Assembly: GCA_947450645.1 (NCBI GenBank)
Contig: CANFWH010000018.1
Span: 1-39,631, forward strand
Source: Comamonadaceae bacterium
GTDB taxonomy: Bacteria > Pseudomonadota > Gammaproteobacteria > Burkholderiales > Burkholderiaceae_C
DNA length: 39,631 nt
Reading direction: 5' to 3'
Position 1 is the stretch's first letter; the number at the start of each line of letters is the position of its first letter. Shown in pieces: positions 9,180 to 18,082 of this stretch. A program made the translations under genes and the position numbers. Under the pieces are notes generated by a model. That model was not told the DNA's origin, ran no database searches, and saw only the letters and a program-made list of their open reading frames with translations.

Positions 9180-11492
9180 TCACACAGTCTGTGACGATTT
9201 CTTTTTCGGCTTACCGGCTGGTGGCTCATCCGCAGAAGCAATGTTTAAAAGCACTTCGCCTTTATCGTCGATATCCACATCCAAGCTACCGCCCTTCGTC
9301 AGGCGACCAAACAAGAGCTCGTCAGCCAATGCTTTACGAATCGTGTCTTGAATCAAACGCTGCATAGGCCTTGCACCCATGAGCGGATCAAAACCTTTTT
9401 TCGCCAAATGCGCACGCAGCTTGTCGCTAAACGAGACTTCCACTTTTTTCTCTTGTAATTGATTTTCCAACTGCAATAAGAATTTATCGACCACGCGAAG
9501 AATTACGTTTTCATCGAGCGCTTTAAAGCTGACAATGGCGTCTAAACGATTTCTAAACTCAGGCGTAAACAGGCGCTTAATATCAGCCATCTCATCGCCT
9601 GCTTGACGCGAATTGGTAAAGCCAATCGTGGCCTTGTTCATGGTCTCAGCGCCAGCGTTGGTCGTCATAACGATGATGACGTTTCTAAAGTCCGCTTTGC
9701 GTCCGTTGTTATCGGTCAGCGTTCCGTGATCCATCACTTGCAAGAGCACATTGAATACATCAGGGTGCGCTTTTTCAATCTCGTCGAGCAAGAGCACGCA
9801 ATGGGGCTTCTTAGTGATGGCTTCCGTCAACAAACCGCCTTGGTCGAAGCCCACGTAGCCTGGAGGTGCACCAATCAAACGGCTCACGGCGTGGCGCTCC
9901 ATGTACTCAGACATGTCAAAGCGAATCAGATCAATGCCCATGATGTAGGCAAGTTGCTTGGCAGCTTCCGTCTTACCCACACCTGTTGGGCCTGAGAACA
10001 GGAACGAGCCAATGGGTTTGTCGGTTTTACCAATGCCTGAGCGCGCCATCTTCACGGCAGACGCAAGCGCATCCACCGCTTTGTCTTGACCAAACACCAC
10101 GTTTTTCAAATCACGCTCTAGCGTTTGCAGCTTGCTACGGTCATCGTTGGACACATTCGCAGGCGGGATGCGTGCAATCTTGGCAACGATGGCCTCAACT
10201 TCTGCTTTATCAATGATCTCTTTGCGATTTTCTGGCTTGGCGATACGCTGCGCTGCGCCCGCCTCATCAATAACGTCAATCGCTTTGTCAGGTAAGTGAC
10301 GATCGTTGATGTACTTAGCTGACAGCTCTGCTGCAGCTTGAAGCGCTTCATTCGTGTAGGTCACGCTATGGTGCTCTTCGAAACGAGATTTGAGCCCTTT
10401 CAAAATTTCTGTGGTTTGCTCCACCGTTGGCTCGTTCACATCAATTTTTTGAAAGCGACGCGAGAGCGCGGCATCTTTTTCAAAAATGCCACGGTACTCA
10501 GTAAACGTTGTCGCACCAATGCATTTGAGTTGGCCATTAGCCAGCGCAGGCTTGAGTAAGTTTGATGCATCTAGCGTGCCGCCAGAAGCCGAACCTGCGC
10601 CAATGATGGTGTGGATTTCATCAATGAACAAAACTGCATTTGGTTTTTCTTTTAGCTGTTTCAAAACGCCTTTTAGCCGTGCTTCAAAATCACCGCGATA
10701 TTTAGTTCCCGCAAGCAACGTCCCAGTGTCTAAGGAATAGACGACGGCATCGGCCAGTACGTCAGGAACTTCATTTTGTGTGATCCGCCAAGCTAGGCCT
10801 TCTGCAATCGCAGTTTTACCGACGCCCGCCTCACCCACCAACAGCGGATTGTTTTTACGGCGGCGACAAATAATTTGAATTGCTCGCTCGACTTCATGTT
10901 CGCGGCCAATCAAGGGGTCAATCTTGCCATCCTTAGCCATTTGATTTAGATTTTGGCAATAAGTATCTAGTGGTGATGATTTATCGCTCTTTTCTCCTGA
11001 CTTGCCTGCTTCCTCTTCACCTTCAGGACCTGCAGACTGAGCCTCAGGTTTATCGGTTTTTTTGATGCCGTGTGCAATAAAGTTGACGACGTCTAGACGC
11101 GTAATGCTCTGCTGGTGCAAATAGAACACAGCATGCGAATCCTTTTCACCGTAAATAGCCACCAAGATATTGGCACCTTGCACTTCTTTTTTGCCCGTAC
11201 CTGTGGATTGCACGTGCATGATGGCGCGCTGAATCACACGTTGAAAGCCAAGCGTCGGCTGCGTATCGACATCATCCGAACCCGCCACAACAGGTGTGTT
11301 CTCAGCAATGAAATCGGTGAGCGATTTGCGTAGCTCATCGCTCTTAGCCGAGCAGGCCTCAAGCACCTCTTTGCCGCTAGGGTTATCCAGCATGGCGAGC
11401 AGCAAATGCTCAACAGTAATGAACTCGTGACGCGCTTTGCGCGCTTCAGCAAAAGCCATCTGAATGCTTGCTTCTAATTCTTGTGAAATCAT
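9180..11492 (-). CDS. clpA: ATP-dependent Clp protease ATP-binding subunit ClpA
   Basis: AAA+ unfoldase that feeds substrates to ClpP in the cytoplasm. Order: Clp N-domain repeats (about residues 1-145), a short acidic/Ser-rich linker (150-173), the first AAA+ module with Walker A GEAGVGKT (220-227) and Walker [10 protein letters not shown] (287-295), the second AAA+ module with Walker A GPTGVGKT (501-508) and Walker [14 protein letters not shown], and the C-terminal D2-small domain. An ATIGF segment sits where ClpA carries the loop that contacts ClpP. At 770 residues it is slightly longer than E. coli ClpA because of the linker and tail. It lies 33 bases after clpS. No clpP is in the window. 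Confidence 0.98.
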   Translation of the reverse strand: MISQELEASIQMAFAEARKARHEFITVEHLLLAMLDNPSGKEVLEACSAKSDELRKSLTDFIAENTPVVAGSDDVDTQPTLGFQRVIQRAIMHVQSTGTGKKEVQGANILVAIYGEKDSHAVFYLHQQSITRLDVVNFIAHGIKKTDKPEAQSAGPEGEEEAGKSGEKSDKSSPLDTYCQNLNQMAKDGKIDPLIGREHEVERAIQIICRRRKNNPLLVGEAGVGKTAIAEGLAWRITQNEVPDVLADAVVYSLDTGTLLAGTKYRGDFEARLKGVLKQLKEKPNAVLFIDEIHTIIGAGSASGGTLDASNLLKPALANGQLKCIGATTFTEYRGIFEKDAALSRRFQKIDVNEPTVEQTTEILKGLKSRFEEHHSVTYTNEALQAAAELSAKYINDRHLPDKAIDVIDEAGAAQRIAKPENRKEIIDKAEVEAIVAKIARIPPANVSNDDRSKLQTLERDLKNVVFGQDKAVDALASAVKMARSGIGKTDKPIGSFLFSGPTGVGKTEAAKQLAYIMGIDLIRFDMSEYMERHAVSRLIGAPPGYVGFDQGGLLTEAITKKPHCVLLLDEIEKAHPDVFNVLLQVMDHGTLTDNNGRKADFRNVIIVMTTNAGAETMNKATIGFTNSRQAGDEMADIKRLFTPEFRNRLDAIVSFKALDENVILRVVDKFLLQLENQLQEKKVEVSFSDKLRAHLAKKGFDPLMGARPMQRLIQDTIRKALADELLFGRLTKGGSLDVDIDDKGEVLLNIASADEPPAGKPKKKSSQTV

Positions 11493-11525
11493 GATTGGCT
11501 TCCTAAAAACATTAATCTAACTGCT

Positions 11526-11882
11526 TTAATCTATGGGCTCAGAGACAGCTTGCAAGGGGTGACCTGCATTTTGCGCGGCCTCCATCACCGTATTGACCTT
11601 GGTTGCAGCGACATCCTTGGAGAATACACCGCAAATGCCCTTACCTTCCACATGGATTTTGAGCATGATCGCAATCGCTGTATCTCGGTCTTTACCAAAG
11701 AACTCCATGATGACAAACACCACAAACTCCATAGGCGTGTAGTCGTCGTTCATCAGCGCCACTTGATACATTTGCGGTGGCTTAGTTTTTTCAGGCAGGC
11801 GCTCCAAAACGACCGTGCCATCATCATCTTCATGTTCTGGACGCACAGGGCGCGGTGGGTTATCAGTTGTTTGAGCCATCAT
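11526..11882 (-). CDS. clpS: ATP-dependent Clp protease adaptor ClpS
   Basis: Adaptor that delivers N-degron substrates to ClpA. After a disordered, proline- and acid-rich N-terminus comes the ClpS fold: [18 protein letters not shown] (the NDDxTPMEFV signature that forms the N-degron pocket), then [25 protein letters not shown] longer frame begins at 11909 inside ppsA, but the tandem ATGs at 11882 and 11879 start just after the ppsA stop and are more likely. Neither has a strong ribosome site, so the choice between them is open. The 5-base gap to ppsA and the order ppsA-clpS-clpA imply one transcript. Confidence 0.93.
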   Translation of the reverse strand: MMAQTTDNPPRPVRPEHEDDDGTVVLERLPEKTKPPQMYQVALMNDDYTPMEFVVFVIMEFFGKDRDTAIAIMLKIHVEGKGICGVFSKDVAATKVNTVMEAAQNAGHPLQAVSEPID

Positions 11883-11887
11883 GAGGC

Positions 11888-14278
11888 TTATGTAGCGAGC
11901 ATTTTCCAAGTTTCAACCACCGAGTCAGGATTAAGTGACATCGATGTGATCCCCATCTCCACTAACCAGCGTGCAAAGTCAGGGTGATCGCTAGGACCTT
12001 GACCGCAAATACCGACGTACTTGTTTTGTGCCAAACAGGCTTTAATCGACATCGCCAGCATGGCTTTCACTGCAGGGTCACGCTCATCGAAATCTTTGGC
12101 GAGTAACTCAAGACCAGAGTCACGATCGAGTCCCAAAGTTAACTGCGTGAGATCATTAGAGCCAATAGAAAACCCGTCAAAATACTCCAAGAATTGATCA
12201 GCAAGAATCGCATTGCTTGGCACTTCGCACATCATGATGTGCCGCAGGCCATTCACGCCGCGGCCTAATCCGCATTTGGCCAGCATCTCGCTTACAGCTT
12301 TGGCTTGACCCAGTGTGCGTACAAAGGGCACCATGATTTCGACGTTGGTGAGTCCCATCTCATTACGCACACGCTTGATGGCTTCGCATTCCATCGCAAA
12401 GGCTTCGCCAAACTCAGCGCTCACGTAGCGTGCTGCACCGCGAAAGCCCAGCATCGGGTTTTCTTCCTCGGGCTCGTAACGGCTACCACCAACGAGCTTG
12501 CGGTATTCGTTCGATTTGAAATCGGAGAGCCGCACAATCACGGGCTTAGGCCAAAACGCAGCGCCAATCGTTGCGACACCTTCGGTCACTTTGTCCACAT
12601 AAAACGCACGCGGCGAGGCGTGTCCACGCGCAGCAGATTCAACGGCCACTTTTAAATCGGCATCGATATTCGGATAATCCAAAATTGCTTTCGGATGCAC
12701 GCCGATATTGTTATTAATGATGAACTCTAGCCGCGCCAAACCCACGCCGTTATTGGGCAATTGGCAAAAATCAAACGCCAATTGCGGATTACCTATGTTC
12801 ATCGTGATCTTGGTTTTGATCTCGGGCATTGCACCGCGCTGAACTTCCGTTTTCTCAGATTCCAGCTTTCCTGCGTAGATGAAACCCGTATCGCCTTCGG
12901 CGCAGCTGACCGTTGCAATTTTTCCTGTCGTGAGTTTCTCTGTGGCATCACCACAACCCACCACGGCTGGGATGCCCAGTTCACGCGCAATAATGGCGGC
13001 GTGGCATGTACGCCCACCGCGATTGGTGACGATGGCACTAGCGCGCTTCATGACGGGTTCCCAATTCGGGTCAGTCATGTCGGTGACCAAAATGTCACCC
13101 TCTTGCACTTCGTCCATTTGGCTAAGGCTTGCGACCTTTCGAATCACGCCCGTACCAATTTTTTGACCAATGGCGCGCCCTTCAGCAAGTACCAGACCGC
13201 GACCGAGCAACTTGTAGCGCACTTCAGCCTTGCCAGCCGCTTGGCTCTTCACGGTCTCTGGACGAGCTTGCAAAATATAGAGTTGTCCGTCCGTGCCATC
13301 TTTACCCCACTCGATGTCCATAGGACGTCCATAATGGCGTTCGATAATGACAGCGTATTTGGCAAGCTGTACCACGTCGGCATCGGTCAAGGAGTAACGA
13401 CTTTGCTGATCTCGCGGCACATCGATGGTACGAACTAACTTGCCGCTAGTCGCTTTTTCCTCGGGCGTTGCAAACACCATTTGAATCAATTTACTGCCCA
13501 AGCTGCGCCTGATTAAAGCGTTGAAACCCTTGTCCAGCATAGGTTTGTGGACATAAAACTCATCAGGATTAACCGCGCCCTGCACCACAGTCTCGCCAAG
13601 ACCATAGCTACTGGTGATAAACACGACTTGGTCAAAACCACTCTCGGTATCCAGCGTAAACATCACGCCCGCGCTACCTGTGTCAGATCGAACCATGCGC
13701 TGCACGCCAGCAGACAAAGCAACATCCGAATGCGCAAAACCTTTGTGCACACGGTAGCTAATCGCGCGATCGTTATAGAGCGAAGCAAAAACTTCTTTCA
13801 TTTTGTGTAGTACCGTCTCGATGCCGACCACATTCAAAAAGGTTTCTTGCTGGCCTGCAAACGAAGCATCTGGCAAGTCTTCTGCAGTAGCCGATGAACG
13901 CACGGCGAAAGATGCTTCTGGGTTGCCGCTGCTAAGCTTGGCAAATCCTGAACGAATAGCTGATTCAAGATCTGCAGGGAAGGGTTGCGCTTCAACTAAA
14001 GCGCGAATCTCTGCACCAACGAGTGCCAAGGCATTCACATCGTCCATATTGAGTGCAGCTAACTTTGCGTTAATCTTGTCGTCTAGTCCGCCATGCTTTA
14101 AAAAAGCACGAAACGCATACGCTGTCGTGGCAAATCCAGTAGGTACCCTCACCCCCGTTGGCAGCTGAGAGATCATCTCGCCCAAGCTTGCGTTTTTACC
14201 GCCCACTGACTCAACGTCAGTGTTACGGAGCAGCTCAAATGGAACAACTAAAGCGGTGGATTCGAAGAGTTCGGACAT
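11888..14278 (-). CDS. ppsA: phosphoenolpyruvate synthase (pyruvate, water dikinase)
   Basis: Makes PEP from pyruvate and ATP, releasing AMP and phosphate; a gluconeogenic enzyme. The 796 residues show the N-terminal ATP-grasp domain ([11 protein letters not shown] near 25-35, [18 protein letters not shown] 127-144). The central swivelling phosphohistidine domain has [13 protein letters not shown] (418-430): His426 is the phosphorylated residue and Thr424 the site modified by the PpsR family. The C-terminal TIM barrel has the [18 protein letters not shown] segment. The regulator ppsR is divergently transcribed 76 bases away. The stop lies 5 bases before the clpS start, leaving no room for a separate clpS promoter outside coding sequence. 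Confidence 0.98.
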   Translation of the reverse strand: MSELFESTALVVPFELLRNTDVESVGGKNASLGEMISQLPTGVRVPTGFATTAYAFRAFLKHGGLDDKINAKLAALNMDDVNALALVGAEIRALVEAQPFPADLESAIRSGFAKLSSGNPEASFAVRSSATAEDLPDASFAGQQETFLNVVGIETVLHKMKEVFASLYNDRAISYRVHKGFAHSDVALSAGVQRMVRSDTGSAGVMFTLDTESGFDQVVFITSSYGLGETVVQGAVNPDEFYVHKPMLDKGFNALIRRSLGSKLIQMVFATPEEKATSGKLVRTIDVPRDQQSRYSLTDADVVQLAKYAVIIERHYGRPMDIEWGKDGTDGQLYILQARPETVKSQAAGKAEVRYKLLGRGLVLAEGRAIGQKIGTGVIRKVASLSQMDEVQEGDILVTDMTDPNWEPVMKRASAIVTNRGGRTCHAAIIARELGIPAVVGCGDATEKLTTGKIATVSCAEGDTGFIYAGKLESEKTEVQRGAMPEIKTKITMNIGNPQLAFDFCQLPNNGVGLARLEFIINNNIGVHPKAILDYPNIDADLKVAVESAARGHASPRAFYVDKVTEGVATIGAAFWPKPVIVRLSDFKSNEYRKLVGGSRYEPEEENPMLGFRGAARYVSAEFGEAFAMECEAIKRVRNEMGLTNVEIMVPFVRTLGQAKAVSEMLAKCGLGRGVNGLRHIMMCEVPSNAILADQFLEYFDGFSIGSNDLTQLTLGLDRDSGLELLAKDFDERDPAVKAMLAMSIKACLAQNKYVGICGQGPSDHPDFARWLVEMGITSMSLNPDSVVETWKMLAT

Positions 14279-14323
14279 AGGAATAAAAAACAGTTGGGAT
14301 AATGTCCTATTGTAGGCAACCGA

Positions 14324-14339
14324 AACTTAAGTAACTTAA
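14324..14339. promoter_or_regulatory. inverted/direct repeat in the ppsA-ppsR divergent region
   Basis: TTAAGT-A-ACTTAA at 14327-14339 is a perfect 6+1+6 inverted repeat, and the heptamer AACTTAA is also directly repeated (14324-14330 and 14333-14339). It lies between divergent genes of one pathway, 16 bases before the ppsR start. A minus-strand -10-like TACAAT (14314-14309) sits nearby for ppsA. An operator role is inferred from placement only. Confidence 0.35.
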
Positions 14340-14354
14340 TACTAGCCCCACACC

Positions 14355-15182
14355 ATGACTGATCGCACTATCTTTTTTGTCTCTGACGGTACCGGCATTA
14401 CCGCCGAGACATTTGGCAATGCAATCCTTGCACAATTCACGCTTGAGGCCAATCACATCCGGTTGCCTTTCGTTGACACAGTTGATAAAGCGCACCAAGC
14501 GGTCAGACAGATCAATCACACGGCCGAAATAGACGGTAACAAGCCCATCGTGTTTACAACCTTAGTCAATATGGATGTCCTACATGTCATACAGGCGGGT
14601 TGCCAAGGCACGTGCTTATTGCTTGATATGTTTGGTACGTTCGTCAATCCATTGGAGCTTGAACTGGGCATTAAAAGCAATCACCGCATTGGACGCTTTA
14701 GCGATGTGAGCAAGAGCAAGGCTTATCACGACCGCATCGAAGCAATTAACTTTAGCCTCGCGCATGACGACGGACAAAGCAATACCGATTTAGGACAATC
14801 GGATGTCATCTTGGTCGGCGTGAGTCGTAGTGGCAAAACACCAACGTCGCTTTATTTGGCAATGCAATATGGCCTCAAAGTCAGCAACTATCCGCTAATC
14901 CCCGAGGATTTTGAGCGCCAGCATCTGCCTCCTGCGCTTGCACCGCATAAGCCAAAAATTTTTGGCCTCAGCATCTTGCCTGCACGTCTCAGTGAAATTC
15001 GCAATGAGCGCCGCCCCCATTCGCGCTATGCCGACTTGGTCAACTGTCGCATGGAAGTCGCCGAGGCCGAAGCCATGATGCGCCGCGCGGGCATCAGGTG
15101 GCTATCTACCACCACCAAATCGATTGAAGAAATTGCGACGACGATTTTGCAAGAGATCAAACCCGAGCGTTTGACTTACTAG
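14355..15182 (+). CDS. ppsR: PEP synthase regulatory protein (kinase/pyrophosphorylase)
   Basis: Bifunctional regulator of the DUF299 family that inactivates PpsA by ADP-dependent phosphorylation of the Thr next to the catalytic His and reactivates it by phosphate-dependent pyrophosphorolysis. It begins with the conserved [17 protein letters not shown] (residues 7-23) and has the P-loop GVSRSGKT (155-162) followed by [19 protein letters not shown]. At 275 residues it is standard length. It is divergent from ppsA, whose TCH motif matches the expected target. Its stop and the stop of the convergent icd gene share the palindrome CTAG (15179-15182). Confidence 0.96.
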   Translation: MTDRTIFFVSDGTGITAETFGNAILAQFTLEANHIRLPFVDTVDKAHQAVRQINHTAEIDGNKPIVFTTLVNMDVLHVIQAGCQGTCLLLDMFGTFVNPLELELGIKSNHRIGRFSDVSKSKAYHDRIEAINFSLAHDDGQSNTDLGQSDVILVGVSRSGKTPTSLYLAMQYGLKVSNYPLIPEDFERQHLPPALAPHKPKIFGLSILPARLSEIRNERRPHSRYADLVNCRMEVAEAEAMMRRAGIRWLSTTTKSIEEIATTILQEIKPERLTY

Positions 15183-16435
15183 GCCATGCTGTCAATGAGC
15201 ACCCGACCAAAGCCAGAGCACGACACCTGCGCTGCACCATCCATCAAGCGAGCAAAGTCATAAGTGACTCTTTTACTGAGAATGGCTTGTTCCATCGCGG
15301 ACGTCACCAGATCGGCCGCTTCGCCCCAGTTCATATGACGTAACATCATTTCCGCTGAAAGAATGATCGAACCAGGATTGACATAATCTTTACCCGCGTA
15401 CTTTGGCATCGCGCCGTGCGTGGCTTCAAACATAGCACCCGTATCGGACAGATTAGCCCCTGGTGCAATGCCCGTCCCTCCCACCTGCGCAGCCAGTGCA
15501 TCCGAGATGTAATCACCATTCAAATTGAGTGTTGCAATCACGCTGTGCTCAGATGGGCGCAGCAAGATGTGTTGCAAAAATGCATCGGTGACACTGTCTT
15601 TGATGATGATGGCCTCGCCTGTTTTAGGATCATTGATGCGACACCAAGGACCACCATCCATTGGTTTTGCGCCAAATTCTTGTCTAGCAAGCGCATACGC
15701 CCAATCACGAAAACCACCTTCGGTATATTTCATGATATTGCCCTTGTGGACAATCGTCACGCTGGGTTTACCGTGAGCAATGGCGTATTGAATTGCCTTG
15801 CGCATCAGGCGTTCCGTACCTTCGCGCGAGACGGGCTTGATGCCGATGCCTGCGGTAGCCGGAAAGCGAATGCTGCTCACGCTCATTTGATTTATCAAAA
15901 AATCGATGAGTTTTTTTGCACTTACCGATCCTGATTCAAATTCAATGCCCGCATAAATATCCTCCGAGTTTTCGCGAAAAATCGTCATGTCAATTTTTTG
16001 AGGTTCTTTCATCGGCGAGGGAACGCCTTCAAAATAACGCACAGGGCGCACGCAGGCATAAAGATCCAGCGCTTGGCGCAATTCAACATTGAGTGATCGA
16101 ATACCACCACTGGTTGGCGCGTCCAGCGGCCCTTTAATAGCGATCACATAATCCTTCAAAACATCGAGCGTCTCCTGAGGTAGCCATGCGTCTGCACCAT
16201 AAAGTTGAGTTGCTTTGCGTCCAGCATAGACTTCCATCCAAGCGATCTGACGTTTACCGCCATAAGCTTTGGCCACGGCCGCATCAACTACGGCTCTCAT
16301 GACAGGCGTAATGTCGACACCTGCGCCATCACCTTCGATAAACGGGACAATCGGCTGATCGGGAATACACAGCGATAAATCGGAGTTGACCGTAATCTTG
16401 CTGCCTTGGATAGGAATTTTGACGTTTTGGTACAT
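15179..16435 (-). CDS. icd: NADP-dependent isocitrate dehydrogenase
   Basis: TCA-cycle enzyme converting isocitrate to 2-oxoglutarate with CO2 release. The 418 residues align end to end with the E. coli-type homodimeric enzyme: [11 protein letters not shown] (32-42), [12 protein letters not shown] (110-121) with Ser114 at the position of the phosphorylatable active-site Ser, and the later [10 protein letters not shown] and [19 protein letters not shown] cofactor segments. An AceK kinase/phosphatase is not visible here, so phospho-control is possible but unproven. The gene ends head-on against ppsR, with the two stops overlapping in CTAG and no terminator between them. Confidence 0.97.
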   Translation of the reverse strand: MYQNVKIPIQGSKITVNSDLSLCIPDQPIVPFIEGDGAGVDITPVMRAVVDAAVAKAYGGKRQIAWMEVYAGRKATQLYGADAWLPQETLDVLKDYVIAIKGPLDAPTSGGIRSLNVELRQALDLYACVRPVRYFEGVPSPMKEPQKIDMTIFRENSEDIYAGIEFESGSVSAKKLIDFLINQMSVSSIRFPATAGIGIKPVSREGTERLMRKAIQYAIAHGKPSVTIVHKGNIMKYTEGGFRDWAYALARQEFGAKPMDGGPWCRINDPKTGEAIIIKDSVTDAFLQHILLRPSEHSVIATLNLNGDYISDALAAQVGGTGIAPGANLSDTGAMFEATHGAMPKYAGKDYVNPGSIILSAEMMLRHMNWGEAADLVTSAMEQAILSKRVTYDFARLMDGAAQVSCSGFGRVLIDSMA

Positions 16436-16510
16436 TTCATCTGCTTTGCCGAGGCAACTTTTGGCAAACCATGAATTCTAGCCTGAGTAAAAAAATGCAT
16501 TTTTTGCAAA

Positions 16511-16516
16511 TATAAT
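16511..16516 (+). promoter_or_regulatory. candidate -10 element upstream of the Ala/Lys-rich protein gene
   Basis: A perfect TATAAT preceded by A/T-rich sequence. No good -35 hexamer stands 16-18 bases upstream, so the promoter would depend on an activator or an A-tract. If used, the leader would be about 95 bases and would contain the hairpin at 16563-16590. The 183-base divergent region between icd and the small gene holds nothing else coding. Confidence 0.4.
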
Positions 16517-16562
16517 TCATGCCGCTGTCAACCAAAGCTTTTTTGCTGCCGTTAGAGCACTA

Positions 16563-16590
16563 CCTTTCAAATTTCTTGAAAGGATTTTTT
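16563..16590 (+). terminator. intrinsic-terminator-like hairpin in the leader of the Ala/Lys-rich protein gene
   Basis: CCTTTCAA (16563-16570) pairs perfectly with TTGAAAGG (16576-16583) across ATTTC, followed by A and six T. This has intrinsic terminator form but lies 28 bases upstream of an ATG in the same direction. It could be an attenuator, or the end of a short RNA started near 16520. No competing anti-terminator stem was obvious. Confidence 0.6.
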
Positions 16591-16618
16591 AAGTAACGTT
16601 AATTAAAGGAAACTCATC

Positions 16619-16849
16619 ATGAACAAACTACTCGCCGCTTTGGTTGCTGGTCTTTTCGCTGCAACAACTTTCGCTCAAGCTCCTGCTGCTGCTCCAGCTG
16701 CTGCTGCTCCAGCTGCTGCTGCTAAGGCAGACGCAAAGCCAATGGCTTCTAAAGAAGACAAAGCTGCTATGAAAAAAGAAAAGAAAGCTAAGAAAGCTGA
16801 AAAGAAAGCTGCTGCTGACAAAGCTGCTGCCCCAGCTGCTGCAAAGTAA
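16619..16849 (+). CDS. small secreted Ala/Lys-rich protein, unknown function
   Basis: A 76-residue protein with a typical signal peptide (MNKLLAALVAGLFAATTFAQA, cleavage likely after residue 21). The mature part of about 55 residues is almost only Ala, Pro, Lys, Asp and Glu: first AP-AAAA blocks, then Lys-rich KKEKKAKKAEKKAAADK. It should be highly basic and disordered or helical in the periplasm. Similar low-complexity exported proteins occur in Burkholderiales, and acid-shock-type proteins share the composition, but I cannot assign a function. It has a good AAAGGA ribosome site, nearly exclusive use of GCT for Ala, its own terminator, and a terminator-like hairpin in the leader, all of which suggest a strongly and individually controlled gene. 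Confidence 0.8.
   Translation: MNKLLAALVAGLFAATTFAQAPAAAPAAAAPAAAAKADAKPMASKEDKAAMKKEKKAKKAEKKAAADKAAAPAAAK
16679..16723 (+). repeat. in-frame GCT triplet repeat with CCA interruptions
   Basis: Within the small secreted protein gene, runs of GCT (Ala) codons are spaced by CCA (Pro): three GCT, CCA, four GCT, CCA, four GCT, so a 15-base unit of four GCT plus CCA is nearly tandem. Slippage here would change protein length by whole residues without a frameshift. Confidence 0.8.
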
Positions 16850-16862
16850 TTTGCCAAGCATC

Positions 16863-16897
16863 AAAAACCGCCACTCGCAAGAGTTGGCGGTTTTTTT
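16863..16897 (+). terminator. intrinsic terminator after the Ala/Lys-rich protein gene
   Basis: CCGCCACTC (16868-16876) pairs with GAGTTGGCGG (16881-16890, one bulged T) around a GCAA tetraloop, with A5 before and T7 after. It separates the small gene from the DUF192 gene that starts at 16941. Confidence 0.92.
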
Positions 16898-16940
16898 ACG
16901 CCTGTCATTTTTTGACTACCATTTTGTCTATCATCCGCGT

Positions 16941-17390
16941 ATGAAAAAAATCCTTTCTTTTTTACTGGCTGCCAGCCTTACGTTGATGTCGCTAGGCAGC
17001 ACAGGACAAACACCGCAAACGCAGTTATCGCGCACCCCACTCTCAATCGGGATGTTCCAAATCGATACTCAGGTTGCACAAACACCTGAGCAGCGCGAGA
17101 TTGGCCTTATGTTTCGCGCCCAAATGCCGCAAGCCGAAGGCATGATTTTTATCTTCGAAGAACCTACCAAACAATGCTTCTGGATGAAAAATACAATCCT
17201 GCCACTTACAGCAGCATTCATCGCAAACGATGGCACGATCGTCAACCTTGCTGACATGCAGCCACAAACAACGAACCCACACTGCTCGACAAAACCCGTG
17301 CGCTTTGTTTTAGAGATGAACCAAGGCTGGTTTACTAAAAAAGGGATCAAAGCTGGCACCAAATTCAAAGGCGTCATGTTCCAGCACTAG
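16941..17390 (+). CDS. DUF192 family exported protein
   Basis: A 149-residue protein of the DUF192 family, which has no established biochemical role. The open frame begins upstream through the preceding terminator, so the ATG at 16941 is the sensible start; it gives a signal peptide (MKKILSFLLAASLTLMSLGSTG). The mature domain shows the family pattern: IDTQVAQTPEQREIGLMFRAQMPQAEGMIFIFEEPTKQCFWMKNTILPLTAAFI, with the conserved GLM.R and FWMKNT..PL segments, then NLADMQPQT and VLEMNQGW near the C-terminus. No clear ribosome site precedes the ATG. It is probably transcribed separately from its left neighbour, which ends in a strong terminator. Confidence 0.9.
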   Translation: MKKILSFLLAASLTLMSLGSTGQTPQTQLSRTPLSIGMFQIDTQVAQTPEQREIGLMFRAQMPQAEGMIFIFEEPTKQCFWMKNTILPLTAAFIANDGTIVNLADMQPQTTNPHCSTKPVRFVLEMNQGWFTKKGIKAGTKFKGVMFQH

Positions 17391-17459
17391 GCCAAAAAAC
17401 CAAACCACTCTAGAATTAGCATGTTGAGTTTTATTTTGATCTTTTTAAAGGAGTCTCTC

Positions 17460-18026
17460 ATGGGTGCTATTCTTCAATCTCTTGGCCGAACCGTTTTAGC
17501 GGGCTTTGTCATACTGGCTTTAATCGTGCTATTTGCAACTGGCGGAAAAGTCAATCACGCGGGCTTGGCTATCTATCTACACGTCATCAGTGGTGTGATG
17601 TGGATTGGTTTGCTTTGGTACTTCAATTTCGTACAAATCCCTTCAATGCCAAAAATTCCTGACGACCAAAAACCAGCCATTAGCAAAGTCATTGCGCCAA
17701 CTGCATTATTTTGGTTTCGTTGGGCGGCTTTAGCAACCGTCGTGACTGGCTTACTGGTAGCAGCCGTTTCTGGTTATTTGGTGTCGGCATTGACGTTTCA
17801 ACCATTCACGCCGATTGGTCTTGGCATGTGGTTAGCTTTAGTGATGGCGTTTAACGTTTGGTTTATTATTTGGCCAAACCAAAAGAAAGCGCTTGGTATC
17901 GTGACTGTTGAGGCAGCTGAAAAAGCAAAAGCAGCTCGTATGGCAATGCTGACTTCGCGCCTTAACACCATGCTCTCTATTCCCATGCTCTTGTGCATGG
18001 TCGTGCCGCGCTGGGGTGGTTTCTAA
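17460..18026 (+). CDS. urate hydroxylase PuuD-like membrane protein
   Basis: A 188-residue protein with four or more hydrophobic spans. The ATG at 17460 has AAAGGAG at 17447-17453, better than the out-of-context longer frame from 17421. It resembles the membrane domain (DUF989, urate oxidase N-terminal) of PuuD: ATGGKVNHAGLAIYLHVISGVMWIGLLWYFNFVQIP, MWLALVMAFNVWFIIWPNQKKALG and the tail SRLNTMLSIPMLLCMVV. Full PuuD carries a C-terminal cytochrome c domain with CxxCH; none is present here. No purine catabolism genes flank it, so urate oxidation is doubtful and a haem or other redox membrane role is possible. It ends at a shared terminator with xseA. Confidence 0.7.
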   Translation: MGAILQSLGRTVLAGFVILALIVLFATGGKVNHAGLAIYLHVISGVMWIGLLWYFNFVQIPSMPKIPDDQKPAISKVIAPTALFWFRWAALATVVTGLLVAAVSGYLVSALTFQPFTPIGLGMWLALVMAFNVWFIIWPNQKKALGIVTVEAAEKAKAARMAMLTSRLNTMLSIPMLLCMVVPRWGGF

Positions 18027-18050
18027 TCATTAATAGCCGCGCTTCTTAAT

Positions 18051-18078
18051 GAAAAGCCGCTCAATGAGCGGCTTTTTT
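18051..18078. terminator. bidirectional intrinsic terminator between the PuuD-like gene and xseA
   Basis: GCCGCTC (18056-18062) pairs perfectly with GAGCGGC (18066-18072) across AAT, flanked by A4 and T6. It lies between two converging genes, 5 bases from the xseA stop, and can serve both strands, with the stronger T-run for the plus strand. Confidence 0.9.
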
Positions 18079-18082
18079 ATGG

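Noticed and set aside
12761..13438. 225-residue open frame on the plus strand
   Set aside because: It is antisense within ppsA, whose full-length family match is certain; the translation shows no family features and no ribosome site decides a start.
16491..16512. ATGCATTTTTTGCAAAT as a possible operator
   Set aside because: Only a 4-base TGCA repeat around a T-run; too weak and A/T-biased to call a site.
16628..16864. Minus-strand Ser/Phe-rich frames opposite the small Ala/Lys-rich gene
   Set aside because: Produced by the triplet repeat read in other frames; the plus-strand frame has a signal peptide, ribosome site and terminator.
16851..16940. N-terminal extension of the DUF192 protein
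   Set aside because: It would be translated through the preceding terminator and would bury the signal peptide; start set at 16941.
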